DNA of 64,000 bases from Pseudomonas sp. MYb118 (lineage in GTDB: Bacteria > Pseudomonadota > Gammaproteobacteria > Pseudomonadales > Pseudomonadaceae): the NCBI RefSeq assembly GCF_040947875.1, contig NZ_JBFRXN010000002.1, forward strand, positions 310,001-374,000. Reading direction: 5' to 3'. The notes beneath the pieces are model-generated. The model had not been told where the DNA came from. It saw nothing but the letters and a program-made list of their open reading frames with translations, and made no database searches. The first letter of the stretch is position 1. Every line of letters begins with the position of its first letter. Below, piece by piece: positions 18,550 to 31,228 of this stretch. The translations under genes and the position numbers were made by a program.

Positions 18550-19008
18550 GCCTGCGTCTCCATTTTCCCCGACCGGGCCGGGGGATGCCCCCGCTCGATT
18601 AATCGTCACACGATGGGTTTCAACTAAACAATTACAGCGTAATAACGTTTATTGAATAACGCCAAAGTGCCAGCTTTATTTATAGCGAATCATTCTATAA
18701 GCGTCGTTCTAAAGTTCGATTGCGTGAGGCTGTTCGTAAGAAAAGATTTCATTACGAAAAGCCCGTGGAAAAATTTGCGGAAAACGGAAAACAAACTAGC
18801 GTAAAAGTTCAACGTAATGGCTGTTATTTCGATTTTATCTTACCGAGGCCTCTAGGCAGGGCTTTTCCGGCGGTACGCTTATGTCCTGGAAGTTTTCATA
18901 AGTGCTTCATCAACAATGGAATGCACCCATGCACTGATCTATGTCAGCCGATTGAAAAGCTAGCAGATTTAATCTGTTGTCTCTCTTCTCCTGCACTGGA
19001 GTCATGTG
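18550..19008. other. Divergent arcD-arcD control region
   Basis: 459 bases, clearly more AT-rich than the flanking genes and without a gene. It holds an ANR-like box at 18934, a 7-bp inverted repeat TTCGTAA-N12-TTACGAA at 18733-18758 of unknown role, and must contain both promoters. I did not find a convincing ArgR site. Confidence 0.7.
18934..18947. promoter_or_regulatory. ANR (FNR-like) box upstream of the arc operon
   Basis: CTGATCTATGTCAG is a symmetric variant of the ANR consensus TTGAT-N4-ATCAA. A TTTAAT (18968-18973) or TAATCT (18970-18975) -10-like element lies where it should if the box is centred near -41.5, with transcription starting near 18982. ANR control of arcDABC is established in P. 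aeruginosa. Confidence 0.6.
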
Positions 19009-20436
19009 ATGTCTGAAGCCCCCGGAAAACTGAAACTTGGTGCACTTGTTGCGTTGGTGGTTGGCTCGATGATCGGCGGCGGGATCTTTTCCCTGCCGCA
19101 GAACATGGCGGCCAGTGCCGACGTCGGAGCCGTGCTGATCGGTTGGGCGATCACCGCAGTCGGCATGTTGACCATGGCCTTCGTCTTCCAGACCCTGGCC
19201 AATCGCAAACCCGATCTGGACGGCGGGGTGTATGCCTACGCCAAGGCCGGGTTCGGCGATTACATGGGTTTCTCATCGGCCTGGGGGTACTGGATCAGTG
19301 CCTGGCTGGGCAACGTCGGCTACTTCGTGCTGCTGTTCAGCACCCTCGGGTATTTCTTCCCGATCTTCGGCGAGGGCAATACGGTCGCGGCGGTGATTGG
19401 CGCCTCGGTGCTGCTGTGGGCCGTGCACTTTCTGGTGCTGCGCGGGATCAAGGAAGCGGCGTTCATCAACCTGGTGACCACCGTCGCCAAGGTCGTACCG
19501 CTGCTGCTGTTCGTGCTGATCGCGATTTTCGCCTTCAAGCTGGACATCTTCACCGCCGACATCTGGGGCGTGAAAAACCCTGACCTGGGCAGCGTGATGA
19601 ACCAGGTGCGCAACATGATGCTGGTCACCGTCTGGGTGTTCATCGGCATCGAAGGCGCGAGCATCTTCTCGGCCCGCGCAGAAAAACGCAGCGACGTTGG
19701 TAAAGCCACCGTGATCGGCTTCATCACCGTGCTGCTGTTCCTGGTGCTGGTGAACGTATTGTCGCTGGGCATCATGACCCAACCGGAACTGGCCAAGCTG
19801 CAGAACCCGTCGATGGCGGCGGTGCTGGAGCACGTGGTCGGCCACTGGGGGGCGGTGCTGATCAGCGTCGGCCTGATCATCTCGCTGCTGGGGGCGCTGC
19901 TGTCGTGGGTGCTGTTGTGCGCGGAGATCATGTTCGCCGCCGCCAAAGACCACACCATGCCGGAGTTCCTGCGCAAGGAAAACGCCAACCACGTGCCGGT
20001 CAACGCCTTGTGGCTGACCAACGCGATGGTCCAGTTGTTCTTGATCATCACCCTGTTCTCGGCCAGTACCTACCTGTCGCTGATCTACCTCGCCACCTCG
20101 ATGATCCTGGTGCCCTACCTGTGGTCGGCCGCCTATGCACTACTGCTGGCGATACGCGGCGAAAGCTACGAGAACGACGCTCGCGACCGCAGCAAGGACC
20201 TGCTGATCGGCGTGATCGCGCTGGTCTATGCGGTCTGGCTGATCTACGCCGGCGGCGTCAAGTACCTGCTGCTGTCGGCCCTGCTCTATGCCCCCGGCGT
20301 GATCCTGTTCGCCAAGGCCAAGCTGGAAATCAACAAACCGGTTTTCACCAACGTCGAGAAGCTGATTTTCGCTGCGGTCGTCGTGGGCGCCCTGGTGGCG
20401 GCCTACGGGCTGTATGACGGTTTCCTGACCCTGTAA
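19009..20436 (+). CDS. arcD: Arginine/ornithine antiporter ArcD
   Basis: First gene of the arginine deiminase operon. The 475-residue APC-family protein imports arginine in exchange for ornithine, feeding fermentative ATP formation. It begins [28 protein letters not shown] and has the regular alternation of hydrophobic segments to the C-terminal [18 protein letters not shown]. The ATG at 19009 follows CTGGAGTC; a GTG three bases upstream is also in frame. arcA starts 28 bases after its stop. Expected to be induced by ANR under low oxygen. Confidence 0.94.
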   Translation: MSEAPGKLKLGALVALVVGSMIGGGIFSLPQNMAASADVGAVLIGWAITAVGMLTMAFVFQTLANRKPDLDGGVYAYAKAGFGDYMGFSSAWGYWISAWLGNVGYFVLLFSTLGYFFPIFGEGNTVAAVIGASVLLWAVHFLVLRGIKEAAFINLVTTVAKVVPLLLFVLIAIFAFKLDIFTADIWGVKNPDLGSVMNQVRNMMLVTVWVFIGIEGASIFSARAEKRSDVGKATVIGFITVLLFLVLVNVLSLGIMTQPELAKLQNPSMAAVLEHVVGHWGAVLISVGLIISLLGALLSWVLLCAEIMFAAAKDHTMPEFLRKENANHVPVNALWLTNAMVQLFLIITLFSASTYLSLIYLATSMILVPYLWSAAYALLLAIRGESYENDARDRSKDLLIGVIALVYAVWLIYAGGVKYLLLSALLYAPGVILFAKAKLEINKPVFTNVEKLIFAAVVVGALVAAYGLYDGFLTL

Positions 20437-20464
20437 CGATTGTTCTGTCACTGGAGGATCTGTA

Positions 20465-21721
20465 ATGACCACGGAAAAAGTTAAGTACGGCGTCCACTCC
20501 GAAGCCGGCAAACTGCGCAAAGTCATGGTGTGTTCCCCCGGCCTGGCCCATACGCGGCTGACCCCAAGTAACTGCGATGACCTGCTGTTCGACGATGTGA
20601 TCTGGGTCGCCCAGGCCAAGCGCGATCACTTCGATTTCGTCACCAAGATGCGCGAGCGCGGCATCGAAGTACTGGAAATGCACAACCTGCTGACCGAGAC
20701 GGTGCAGAACCCTGAAGCGCTGAAATGGATCCTGGATCGCAAGATCACTGCCGATACCGTCGGCGTCGGCCTGACCAACGAAGTACGCAGCTGGCTCGAA
20801 GGCCTGGAGCCACGCAAGCTCGCCGAGTTCCTCATCGGCGGCGTGGCCGGTGAAGACCTGCCCGACAGCGAAGGCGCGGGCGTGATCAAGATGTACCGCG
20901 ACTACCTGGGCCACTCGAGCTTTTTGCTCGACCCGCTGCCCAACACCCAGTTCACCCGCGATACCACCTGCTGGATCTACGGCGGCGTGACCCTCAACCC
21001 GATGTACTGGCCGGCGCGCCGTCAGGAAACCCTGCTGGCCAGCGCCATCTACAAATTCCATCCGGACTTCACCAAGGCTGAGTTCGAAGTCTGGTACGGC
21101 GACCCCGACAAGGATCACGGCAAGGCCACCCTGGAAGGCGGCGACGTCATGCCCATCGGCAATGGCGTGGTGTTGATCGGCATGGGCGAGCGCTCGTCGC
21201 GCCAGGCCATCGGTCAACTGGCGCAATCGCTGTTCGCCAAGGGCGCGGTGGAAAAAGTGGTGGTCGCCGGCCTGCCCAAGTCCCGCGCCGCGATGCACCT
21301 GGACACCGTGTTCAGCTTCTGCGATCGCGACCTGGTCACGGTGTTCCCGGAAGTGGTCAAGGAGATCGTGCCGTTCATCATCCGTCCCGATGAAAGCAAG
21401 CCTTACGGCCTGGACGTGCGACGGGAGAACAAATCGTTCATCGAGGTGGTGGCCGACGTGCTCAACCTGCCGAAGCTGCGCGTGGTGGAAACCGGCGGCA
21501 ACAGCTTCGCCGCCGAACGCGAACAGTGGGACGACGGCAACAACGTGGTCGCCGTCGAGCCCGGCGTGGTGATCGGCTACGACCGCAACACCTACACCAA
21601 CACCCTGCTGCGCAAGGCCGGGGTGGAGGTCATCACCATCAGCGCCGGCGAACTGGGCCGTGGCCGTGGCGGCGGCCACTGCATGACCTGCCCAATCGTC
21701 CGCGACCCGATCGACTACTGA
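20465..21721 (+). CDS. arcA: Arginine deiminase
   Basis: Hydrolyses arginine to citrulline and ammonia, first step of the arginine deiminase pathway. The 418-residue protein has the P. aeruginosa length. Visible active-site segments include [36 protein letters not shown] and the C-terminal [17 protein letters not shown] with catalytic Cys406 next to His405. GGAGGATC precedes the ATG. Lies between arcD and arcB on one strand with short gaps. Confidence 0.97.
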   Translation: MTTEKVKYGVHSEAGKLRKVMVCSPGLAHTRLTPSNCDDLLFDDVIWVAQAKRDHFDFVTKMRERGIEVLEMHNLLTETVQNPEALKWILDRKITADTVGVGLTNEVRSWLEGLEPRKLAEFLIGGVAGEDLPDSEGAGVIKMYRDYLGHSSFLLDPLPNTQFTRDTTCWIYGGVTLNPMYWPARRQETLLASAIYKFHPDFTKAEFEVWYGDPDKDHGKATLEGGDVMPIGNGVVLIGMGERSSRQAIGQLAQSLFAKGAVEKVVVAGLPKSRAAMHLDTVFSFCDRDLVTVFPEVVKEIVPFIIRPDESKPYGLDVRRENKSFIEVVADVLNLPKLRVVETGGNSFAAEREQWDDGNNVVAVEPGVVIGYDRNTYTNTLLRKAGVEVITISAGELGRGRGGGHCMTCPIVRDPIDY

Positions 21722-21738
21722 TTACAGGGAGACACACC

Positions 21739-22749
21739 ATGGCTTTCAATATCCATAACCGCAATCTGCTGAGCCTGGAACACCACACGCCTCGCGAATT
21801 GCGCTACCTGCTCGACCTGTCCCGCGACCTCAAGCGCGCCAAGTACACCGGCACCGAACAGCAGCACCTGAAGGGCAACAACATTGCGCTGATCTTCGAG
21901 AAAACCTCGACCCGCACCCGTTGCGCCTTTGAAGTCGCGGCCTATGACCAGGGGGCCAATGTCACCTACATCGACCCCAACTCTTCGCAAATCGGCCACA
22001 AGGAGAGCATGAAAGACACCGCCCGCGTGCTCGGGCGCATGTACGACGCCATCGAGTACCGTGGCTTCAAGCAGGAGATCGTCGAAGAACTGGCCAAGTT
22101 TGCCGGCGTGCCGGTGTTCAACGGCCTGACCGACGAGTACCACCCAACGCAAATGATCGCCGACGTGCTGACCATGCGCGAGCACGCCGACAAGCCGATC
22201 CATGAGATCAGCTACGCCTACCTGGGCGACGCCCGCAACAACATGGGCAACTCACTGCTGCTGATTGGCGCCAAGCTCGGTATGGACGTGCGTATCTGCG
22301 CACCGAAGGCCCTATGGCCCCACGACGACCTGGTGGAGCGCTGCCATAAGTACGCAGAAGAAAGTGGTGCCCGCATCACTCTCACCGAAGACCCGAAGGC
22401 CGCGGTCAAGGGCGTGGACTTCATCCACACCGACGTCTGGGTGTCGATGGGCGAGCCCGTCGAAGCCTGGGCCGAGCGTATCCAGCAACTGCTGCCTTAC
22501 CAGGTCAACGCTCAACTGATGAAGGCCACCGGCAACCCGCGCACCAAGTTCATGCACTGCCTGCCGGCGTTCCACAACAGCGACACCAAGGTCGGCAAGC
22601 AGATTGCCGAGCAGTACCCGAACCTGAAGAACGGCATCGAAGTCACCGATGACGTCTTCGAGTCCCCGGCCTGCATCGCCTTCGAGCAAGCGGAAAACCG
22701 CATGCACACGATCAAGGCGATCCTGGTCTCGACCCTGGCTGATCTCTAA
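21739..22749 (+). CDS. arcB: Catabolic ornithine carbamoyltransferase
   Basis: Phosphorolyses citrulline to ornithine and carbamoyl phosphate. The 336-residue protein carries the carbamoyl-phosphate loop STRTR at residues 57-61 ([18 protein letters not shown]), the HPTQ motif ([13 protein letters not shown]) and the ornithine-site HCLPAFH at about 273-279. Only 17 bases separate it from arcA, and GGGAGACACACC precedes the ATG. A REPIN follows before arcC. The catabolic (ArcB) rather than biosynthetic (ArgF) role is inferred from the operon. Confidence 0.97.
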   Translation: MAFNIHNRNLLSLEHHTPRELRYLLDLSRDLKRAKYTGTEQQHLKGNNIALIFEKTSTRTRCAFEVAAYDQGANVTYIDPNSSQIGHKESMKDTARVLGRMYDAIEYRGFKQEIVEELAKFAGVPVFNGLTDEYHPTQMIADVLTMREHADKPIHEISYAYLGDARNNMGNSLLLIGAKLGMDVRICAPKALWPHDDLVERCHKYAEESGARITLTEDPKAAVKGVDFIHTDVWVSMGEPVEAWAERIQQLLPYQVNAQLMKATGNPRTKFMHCLPAFHNSDTKVGKQIAEQYPNLKNGIEVTDDVFESPACIAFEQAENRMHTIKAILVSTLADL

Positions 22750-22763
22750 GGACTCACCCGGCC

Positions 22764-22853
22764 CCTGTAGGAGCTGGCTTGCCAGCGATGGCAGCACCTC
22801 GGTACATCTGAGGCACCGCAGCGATGCCATCGCGGGCAAGCCCGCTCCTACAA
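22764..22853. repeat. REPIN inside the arc operon
   Basis: Inverted REP pair between arcB and arcC: left arm TAGGAGCTGGCTTGCCAGCG, right arm GCGGGCAAGCCCGCTCCTAC, i.e. two different REP variants. It may modulate transcript stability between the two genes. Confidence 0.85.
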
Positions 22854-22898
22854 GGGGTGGGGTAGGCCGCATATTTCTTTGTTTAGAAGGACTGCATT

Positions 22899-23828
22899 AT
22901 GCGTATCGTCGTAGCTCTGGGCGGTAACGCCCTGCTCCGCCGCGGTGAGCCCATGACCGCTGACAACCAGCGTGCCAACATCCGCATCGCCACCGAGCAA
23001 ATCGCCAAGATCCACCCCGGCAACCAACTGGTGATCGCCCACGGCAACGGCCCGCAGGTGGGCCTGCTGTCGCTGCAAGCGGCCGCCTACACCTCGGTTT
23101 CGCCCTACCCGCTGGACGTGCTCGGTGCCGAGACCGAAGGCATGATCGGCTACATCATCGAACAGGAACTGGGCAACCTGCTGGACTTCGAAGTGCCGTT
23201 CGCCACCTTGCTGACCCAGGTCGAAGTCGATGCCAATGACCCGGCCTTCCAGAACCCGACCAAACCCATCGGCCCGGTGTACGCCAAGGCCGAGGCGGAA
23301 AAACTCGCCGCCGAAAAAGGCTGGGCAATCGCCCCGGACGGCGACAAGTTCCGCCGCGTAGTGGCCAGCCCAAGGCCCAAGCGCATCTTCGAAATTCGCC
23401 CGATCAAATGGCTGCTGGAAAAAGGCAGCATCGTGATCTGCGCCGGCGGTGGCGGCATCCCGACCCTGTACGGCCCCAACAGCAAGCTGCAAGGCGTGGA
23501 AGCGGTGATCGACAAGGACCTGTGCTCGGCGCTGCTGGCCGAGCAACTGGAAAGCGACCTGCTGGTGATCGCCACCGACGTCAACGCGGCCTACATCGAC
23601 TTCGGCAAACCCACCCAGAAAGCCATCAGCTACGCTCATCCGGACGAAATGGAAAAACTCGGCTTCGCCGCCGGCTCCATGGGACCAAAGGTTCAGGCAG
23701 CCTGCGAGTTTGCGCGCCATACTGGGAAAACGGCGGTGATCGGATCACTGGCCGACATCGAGTCGATCGTCCAGGGCACGGCTGGCACGCGCATCAGTAC
23801 CGCGAAGCCTGGGATAACTTACATATAA
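22899..23828 (+). CDS. arcC: Carbamate kinase
   Basis: Makes ATP from carbamoyl phosphate and ADP, the energy-yielding step of arginine fermentation. The 309-residue protein starts [16 protein letters not shown], has [15 protein letters not shown] and [11 protein letters not shown], and ends with [22 protein letters not shown], all carbamate kinase motifs. AGAAGG precedes the ATG. It is last in arcDABC; a small DUF5064 gene follows 12 bases later. Confidence 0.97.
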   Translation: MRIVVALGGNALLRRGEPMTADNQRANIRIATEQIAKIHPGNQLVIAHGNGPQVGLLSLQAAAYTSVSPYPLDVLGAETEGMIGYIIEQELGNLLDFEVPFATLLTQVEVDANDPAFQNPTKPIGPVYAKAEAEKLAAEKGWAIAPDGDKFRRVVASPRPKRIFEIRPIKWLLEKGSIVICAGGGGIPTLYGPNSKLQGVEAVIDKDLCSALLAEQLESDLLVIATDVNAAYIDFGKPTQKAISYAHPDEMEKLGFAAGSMGPKVQAACEFARHTGKTAVIGSLADIESIVQGTAGTRISTAKPGITYI

Positions 23829-23840
23829 GGGGAACCGTCC

Positions 23841-24203
23841 ATGGCAACGTTCGAGCCGGGTCATTTGCACATAGAGCGTCATGCGCTGACGCCTGATGAT
23901 GTCAGCTACAACCTGCACATTGACTACGAAGTCACGCAGGACCCGAAGGAAGGCAAGGGGATGACGTTCACCCTGCATGGCAGCATGCAGGGCAAGGACA
24001 TGAAGGAATCGTTTTTCCTGCCCAAGGATCAGGCGTACAACTTTGCCAGCAACGTGACGAAAATCGCCGAGAAGTACGGGATTCCCAAGTCCCACAGCAA
24101 CATCGGTTCGATTCACAAGCATTACGACAGGATGTTCGAAGATGTGCGGGTGCAACTGAACATGAAATCCGGAGACCCGGTAAAACCCGAGCATCTGGAG
24201 TAA
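23841..24203 (+). CDS. DUF5064 family protein
   Basis: Soluble 120-residue protein of unknown function resembling a Pseudomonas-restricted family: FEPGHLHIERHALTPDDVSY and MTFTLHGSMQGKDMKESFFLPK. It has a mixed beta-alpha look and no signal peptide or membrane segment. AAGGGGAAC precedes the ATG, and the gene starts 12 bases after arcC, so it is likely read on the arc transcript; whether it has a part in arginine fermentation is unknown. Confidence 0.85.
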   Translation: MATFEPGHLHIERHALTPDDVSYNLHIDYEVTQDPKEGKGMTFTLHGSMQGKDMKESFFLPKDQAYNFASNVTKIAEKYGIPKSHSNIGSIHKHYDRMFEDVRVQLNMKSGDPVKPEHLE

Positions 24204-24222
24204 CCCCACACAACGGAATCTA

Positions 24223-24314
24223 CTGTGGGAGCGAGCCTGCTCGCGATGACGGAGTGTCAGTCGATAAAAGAGGCGACTGACATCCCGCCATCGCGAGCAG
24301 GCTCGCTCCCACAG
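24223..24314. repeat. REPIN
   Basis: Inverted pair of the GTGGGAGCGAGCCTGCTCGC REP variant between the DUF5064 gene and gcsR. Confidence 0.9.
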
Positions 24315-24415
24315 TGGCTCGCCTCCATTGAGTGAATTGACCCACAACATTTCACCAATCCCCCGCCCCAAGGCATACTGGCCACCCTCCGCACTGCAGA
24401 ATCCAGTCACGCCCC

Positions 24416-25924
<1,509 letters not shown>

Positions 25925-25940
25925 GGGCACACACCGGCCA

Positions 25941-26031
25941 CTGTGGGAGCGGGCTTGCCCGCGATTGCGGTGCATCAGGTACAAAAAATTGCCTGACACA
26001 CCGTCATCGCGGGCAAGCCCGCTCCCACAGT
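25941..26031. repeat. REPIN
   Basis: Inverted pair of GTGGGAGCGGGCTTGCCCGC REP palindromes directly after gcsR. Confidence 0.9.
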
Positions 26032-26073
26032 GGACGAGTAAATCCTCGAACCCATACCAAAAACGACCTCCAC

Positions 26074-26091
26074 TGTACTGAAAGCGCTACA
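26074..26091. promoter_or_regulatory. GcsR-like operator 1
   Basis: TGTACTGAAAGCGCTACA has the 6-N6-6 layout of TyrR-family boxes and a GCTACA half-site shared with the two other sites. It is about 170-180 bases before the -24 element. Confidence 0.55.
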
Positions 26092-26092
26092 G

Positions 26093-26110
26093 CGGAACGA
26101 AATCGCTACA
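26093..26110. promoter_or_regulatory. GcsR-like operator 2
   Basis: CGGAACGAAATCGCTACA, one base after operator 1. Its CGGAAC half matches the reverse complement of the GTTCCG half-site that I recall for P. aeruginosa GcsR. Confidence 0.55.
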
Positions 26111-26173
26111 CCCCTGCCCAATCAGCGCCGTGCAAGGCTTTGATCCCGCTACGCTTTTTTCCGCGCCCCAGCC

Positions 26174-26191
26174 TGTAGCGTTTTCGCTACA
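26174..26191. promoter_or_regulatory. GcsR-like operator 3
   Basis: TGTAGCGTTTTCGCTACA has perfectly complementary outer six bases (TGTAGC/GCTACA). It is the most symmetric of the three and about 65 bases before the sigma-54 -24 element. Confidence 0.6.
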
Positions 26192-26254
26192 CCCGCGCCA
26201 TCACGCCCACCACCAAAAACACATAACTCATTGTTTTATAACGATAAAACAACA

Positions 26255-26271
26255 TTGGCCGCGTTCTTGCT
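26255..26271 (+). promoter_or_regulatory. Sigma-54 promoter of the gcv operon
   Basis: TTGGCCGCGTTCTTGCT has GG (26257-26258) and GC (26269-26270) exactly ten bases apart within the TGGCAC-N5-TTGC consensus. Start of transcription would be near 26282, upstream of gcvH. Confidence 0.85.
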
Positions 26272-26359
26272 AAGTATCACACTCATTAAAAGCAGGGCCT
26301 CTAGCCCACAGCCTTCCAACCGCGTCCACCAGACGAGTCTGGCCCCCTTAGGAGTTTCC

Positions 26360-26743
26360 ATGAGCGAGTTGCGTTTTACTGAAGATCACGAATGGCTGCG
26401 CGCCGAAGCTGACGGCAGCGTCACCGTTGGCATCACGGCCTTCGCACAGAACGCCCTGGGCGACGTGGTTTTCGTACAACTGCCCGAGCTGCAGGCTTAT
26501 GAAAAAGGCGCCGAAGCCGCCACCGTCGAATCGGTGAAAGCCGCCAGCGGCGTGTACATGCCCCTCGACGGCGAAGTGCTGGAAGTCAACCCGGCGCTGG
26601 ACAGCAGCCCGGAGCTGGTCAACGAAGATCCGCTGGGCGAAGGCTGGTTCTTCCGCTTCCAGCCGACCGACGCTGCAGCTGTCGCCCAACTGCTGGACCA
26701 GGACGCCTACGACCGCCTGATCAAAGCCAACGCCCAAGCCTGA
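26360..26743 (+). CDS. gcvH: Glycine cleavage system H protein
   Basis: Lipoyl carrier of the glycine cleavage complex that shuttles the aminomethyl group between P, T and L proteins. The 127-residue protein begins [16 protein letters not shown] and holds the lipoyl lysine in VESVKAAS at residue 60. The ATG at 26360 has TTAGGAGTTTCC upstream; the upstream in-frame extension from 26231 runs through the promoter and is not real. First gene of the sigma-54-driven gcvHP-sdaA-gcvT cluster, 11 bases before gcvP. Confidence 0.97.
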   Translation: MSELRFTEDHEWLRAEADGSVTVGITAFAQNALGDVVFVQLPELQAYEKGAEAATVESVKAASGVYMPLDGEVLEVNPALDSSPELVNEDPLGEGWFFRFQPTDAAAVAQLLDQDAYDRLIKANAQA

Positions 26744-26754
26744 GGAATTCGCAC

Positions 26755-29607
26755 ATGTCTCAAGTAAACCTCGGCACCGCCAACGAATTCATCGCCCGTC
26801 ACATCGGCCCGCGTGCGGGTGATGAGCAGGCCATGCTCAACAGCCTCGGCTTCGACTCCCTCGAAGCGCTGAGCGCCAGCGTGATCCCGGAAAGCATCAA
26901 GGGCACCAGCGTGCTCGACATGGACGACGGCCTCAGCGAAGCCGACGCCCTGGCGATGATCAAGGGCATCGCCGGCAAGAACCAGCTGTTCAAGACCTAC
27001 ATCGGCCAGGGCTACTACGGCACCCACACGCCGGCACCGATCCTGCGCAACCTGCTGGAAAACCCGGCCTGGTACACCGCCTACACGCCGTACCAGCCGG
27101 AAATCTCCCAGGGTCGTCTCGAAGCACTGCTGAACTTCCAGACCCTGATCAGCGACCTGACCGGCCTGCCGATCGCTAACGCATCCTTGCTCGACGAAGC
27201 CACCGCGGCCGCCGAAGCCATGACCTTCTGCAAGCGTTTGAGCAAGAACAAGGGCAGCCACCAGTTCTTCGCCTCCGTCCACTGCCACCCGCAGACCCTC
27301 GACGTGCTGCGCACCCGTGCCGAACCACTGGGCATCGACGTGGTGGTCGGCGACGAGCGTACGCTGAGCGACGTGACCCCGTTCTTCGGCGCCCTGCTGC
27401 AATACCCGGCGAGCAACGGTGACCTGTTCGACTACCGTGAGCTGACCGAGCGCTTCCACGCGGCCAACGCCCTGGTAGCCGTAGCGGCCGACCTGCTGGC
27501 CCTGACCCTGTTGACCCCGCCGGGCGAATTCGGCGCCGACGTGGCCATCGGCAGCGCCCAGCGCTTCGGTGTACCGCTGGGCTTCGGTGGCCCGCACGCG
27601 GCGTACTTCTCCACCAAGGACGCGTTCAAGCGCGACATGCCAGGCCGCCTGGTCGGTGTTTCCGTGGACCGTTTCGGCAAGCCGGCCCTGCGCCTGGCCA
27701 TGCAGACCCGCGAGCAACACATCCGTCGCGAGAAAGCCACCAGCAACATCTGCACCGCGCAAGTGCTGCTGGCCAACATCGCCAGCATGTACGCCGTCTA
27801 CCACGGCCCCAAGGGCCTGACGCAGATCGCCCAGCGCGTGCATCACCTGACTGCGATCCTGGCCAAGGGCCTGGAGGGATTGGGCCTTGGCGTCGAGCAA
27901 GCGCACTTCTTCGACACCCTGACCCTGAACACCGGCGCCAACACCGCCAAGCTGCACGATAAAGCGCACGCCCGGCAGATCAACCTGCGCGTGGTCGACG
28001 CACAACGCCTGGGCCTGTCCCTGGACGAAACCAGCACCCAGGCCGATGTCGAAAACCTGTGGGCACTGCTGGCCGAAGGCAAGGCGCTGCCGGACTTCGC
28101 CGCCCTCGCCGCATCGGTGCAAGCCACCCTGCCGGCGGCACTGGTGCGTCAATCGCCGATCCTCAGCCACCCGGTGTTCAACCGTTATCACTCGGAAACC
28201 GAGCTGATGCGCTACCTGCGCAAGCTCGCCGACAAGGACCTGGCCCTGGATCGCACCATGATCCCGCTGGGTTCGTGCACCATGAAGCTCAACGCCGCCA
28301 GCGAAATGATCCCGGTGACCTGGGCCGAATTCGGCGCCCTGCACCCGTTCGCCCCGGCCGAGCAAAGCGCCGGTTACCAGCAACTGACCGATGAACTGGA
28401 AGCGATGCTCTGCGCCGCCACCGGTTACGACTCGATCTCGCTGCAACCGAACGCCGGTTCCCAGGGTGAGTACGCAGGCCTCTTGGCGATTCGCGCCTAC
28501 CACCAGAGCCGTGGCGAAGACCGTCGCGACATCTGCCTGATCCCGTCGTCCGCCCACGGCACCAACCCGGCCACCGCCCAGATGGCCGGCATGCGCGTGG
28601 TGGTCACCGCCTGCGATGCACGCGGCAACGTCGACATCGAAGACCTGCGCGCCAAGGCCATCGAGCACCGCGAACACCTCGCCGCGCTGATGATCACCTA
28701 CCCGTCGACCCACGGCGTGTTCGAGGAAGGCATTCGCGAAATCTGCGGCATCATTCATGACAACGGCGGCCAGGTGTACATCGACGGTGCCAACATGAAC
28801 GCCATGGTCGGCCTCTGCGCACCGGGCAAGTTCGGCGGCGACGTCTCGCACCTGAACCTGCACAAGACCTTCTGCATTCCCCACGGCGGTGGCGGCCCGG
28901 GCGTCGGCCCGATCGGCGTGAAATCGCACCTGGCACCGTTCCTGCCGGGCCACGCCCAGATGGCACGCAAGGAAGGCGCGGTCTGCGCGGCACCGTTCGG
29001 CAGCGCGAGCATCCTGCCGATCACCTGGATGTACATTCGCATGATGGGTGGCGCCGGCCTCAAGCGCGCTTCGCAGCAGGCGATCCTCAACGCCAACTAC
29101 ATTTCCCGTCGCCTGGAAGAGCACTACCCGGTGCTGTACACAGGCAGCAACGGCCTGGTGGCGCACGAATGCATCCTCGACCTGCGCCCGCTCAAGGACA
29201 GCAGCGGCATCAGCGTCGATGACGTGGCCAAGCGCCTGATCGACTTCGGCTTCCACGCCCCGACCATGTCGTTCCCGGTAGCGGGCACGCTGATGATCGA
29301 GCCGACCGAAAGTGAATCCAGGGAAGAACTGGACCGCTTCTGCGACGCAATGATCCGCATCCGCGAAGAAATCCGCGCAGTGGAAAACGGCACCCTGGAC
29401 AAGGACGACAACCCGCTGAAGAACGCTCCACACACCGCACAGGAGCTGGTTGGCGAGTGGTCGCACCCGTACAGCCGCGAGCAGGCGGTATACCCGGTGG
29501 CGTCGTTGATCGAAGGCAAATACTGGCCGCCGGTCGGTCGTGTGGACAACGTCTTCGGCGATCGCAACCTGGTGTGCGCCTGCCCGTCGATCGAAAGCTA
29601 CGCTTAA
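26755..29607 (+). CDS. gcvP: Glycine dehydrogenase (decarboxylating), P protein
   Basis: PLP-dependent decarboxylase of glycine, transferring the aminomethyl group to GcvH. The 950-residue protein has the fused alpha-beta form. It shows [17 protein letters not shown] at the start, [19 protein letters not shown] sequence at the junction of the second half and the PLP lysine in [16 protein letters not shown] near residue 704. AGGAATTCGCAC precedes the ATG. A REPIN lies between it and sdaA, where P. aeruginosa has glyA2. Confidence 0.97.
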   Translation: MSQVNLGTANEFIARHIGPRAGDEQAMLNSLGFDSLEALSASVIPESIKGTSVLDMDDGLSEADALAMIKGIAGKNQLFKTYIGQGYYGTHTPAPILRNLLENPAWYTAYTPYQPEISQGRLEALLNFQTLISDLTGLPIANASLLDEATAAAEAMTFCKRLSKNKGSHQFFASVHCHPQTLDVLRTRAEPLGIDVVVGDERTLSDVTPFFGALLQYPASNGDLFDYRELTERFHAANALVAVAADLLALTLLTPPGEFGADVAIGSAQRFGVPLGFGGPHAAYFSTKDAFKRDMPGRLVGVSVDRFGKPALRLAMQTREQHIRREKATSNICTAQVLLANIASMYAVYHGPKGLTQIAQRVHHLTAILAKGLEGLGLGVEQAHFFDTLTLNTGANTAKLHDKAHARQINLRVVDAQRLGLSLDETSTQADVENLWALLAEGKALPDFAALAASVQATLPAALVRQSPILSHPVFNRYHSETELMRYLRKLADKDLALDRTMIPLGSCTMKLNAASEMIPVTWAEFGALHPFAPAEQSAGYQQLTDELEAMLCAATGYDSISLQPNAGSQGEYAGLLAIRAYHQSRGEDRRDICLIPSSAHGTNPATAQMAGMRVVVTACDARGNVDIEDLRAKAIEHREHLAALMITYPSTHGVFEEGIREICGIIHDNGGQVYIDGANMNAMVGLCAPGKFGGDVSHLNLHKTFCIPHGGGGPGVGPIGVKSHLAPFLPGHAQMARKEGAVCAAPFGSASILPITWMYIRMMGGAGLKRASQQAILNANYISRRLEEHYPVLYTGSNGLVAHECILDLRPLKDSSGISVDDVAKRLIDFGFHAPTMSFPVAGTLMIEPTESESREELDRFCDAMIRIREEIRAVENGTLDKDDNPLKNAPHTAQELVGEWSHPYSREQAVYPVASLIEGKYWPPVGRVDNVFGDRNLVCACPSIESYA

Positions 29608-29654
29608 ACGGATGTGGGGCGGTTAATCCGCCCCACGCTGGAACACCTCTACCC

Positions 29655-29760
29655 CTGTAGGAGCGAGCTTGCTCCGGGCGGCGTTCCGACGATGGCGGAC
29701 TGACATTCAACACCGTCGTCGACTGATGGACCGCTATCGCGAGCAAGCTCGCTCCTACAG
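29655..29760. repeat. REPIN between gcvP and sdaA
   Basis: Right arm is a complete GTAGGAGCGAGC-type REP; the left arm reads GTAGGAGCGAGCTTGCTCCG and has lost the end of its palindrome. Confidence 0.85.
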
Positions 29761-29818
29761 GGGCCAGGCGTACTCTTATTACCCGCCAATTCCCATAACA
29801 AGAAACCGGAGAACAACC

Positions 29819-31195
<1,377 letters not shown>

Positions 31196-31228
31196 TGCGC
31201 GCATCGGCACGATTTCCAGGAGCTTCAT

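Larger units (their letters stand above)
25925..26359. other. gcsR-gcvH intergenic control region
   Basis: 435 bases without a gene. Contains one REPIN (25941-26031), three 18-bp TyrR-like palindromes, a sigma-54 promoter and an approximately 78-base leader before gcvH. Confidence 0.85.

Noticed and set aside
26707..29466. 919-codon open frame opposite gcvP
   Set aside because: Antisense shadow of a strongly conserved gene; the product has no recognisable domain.
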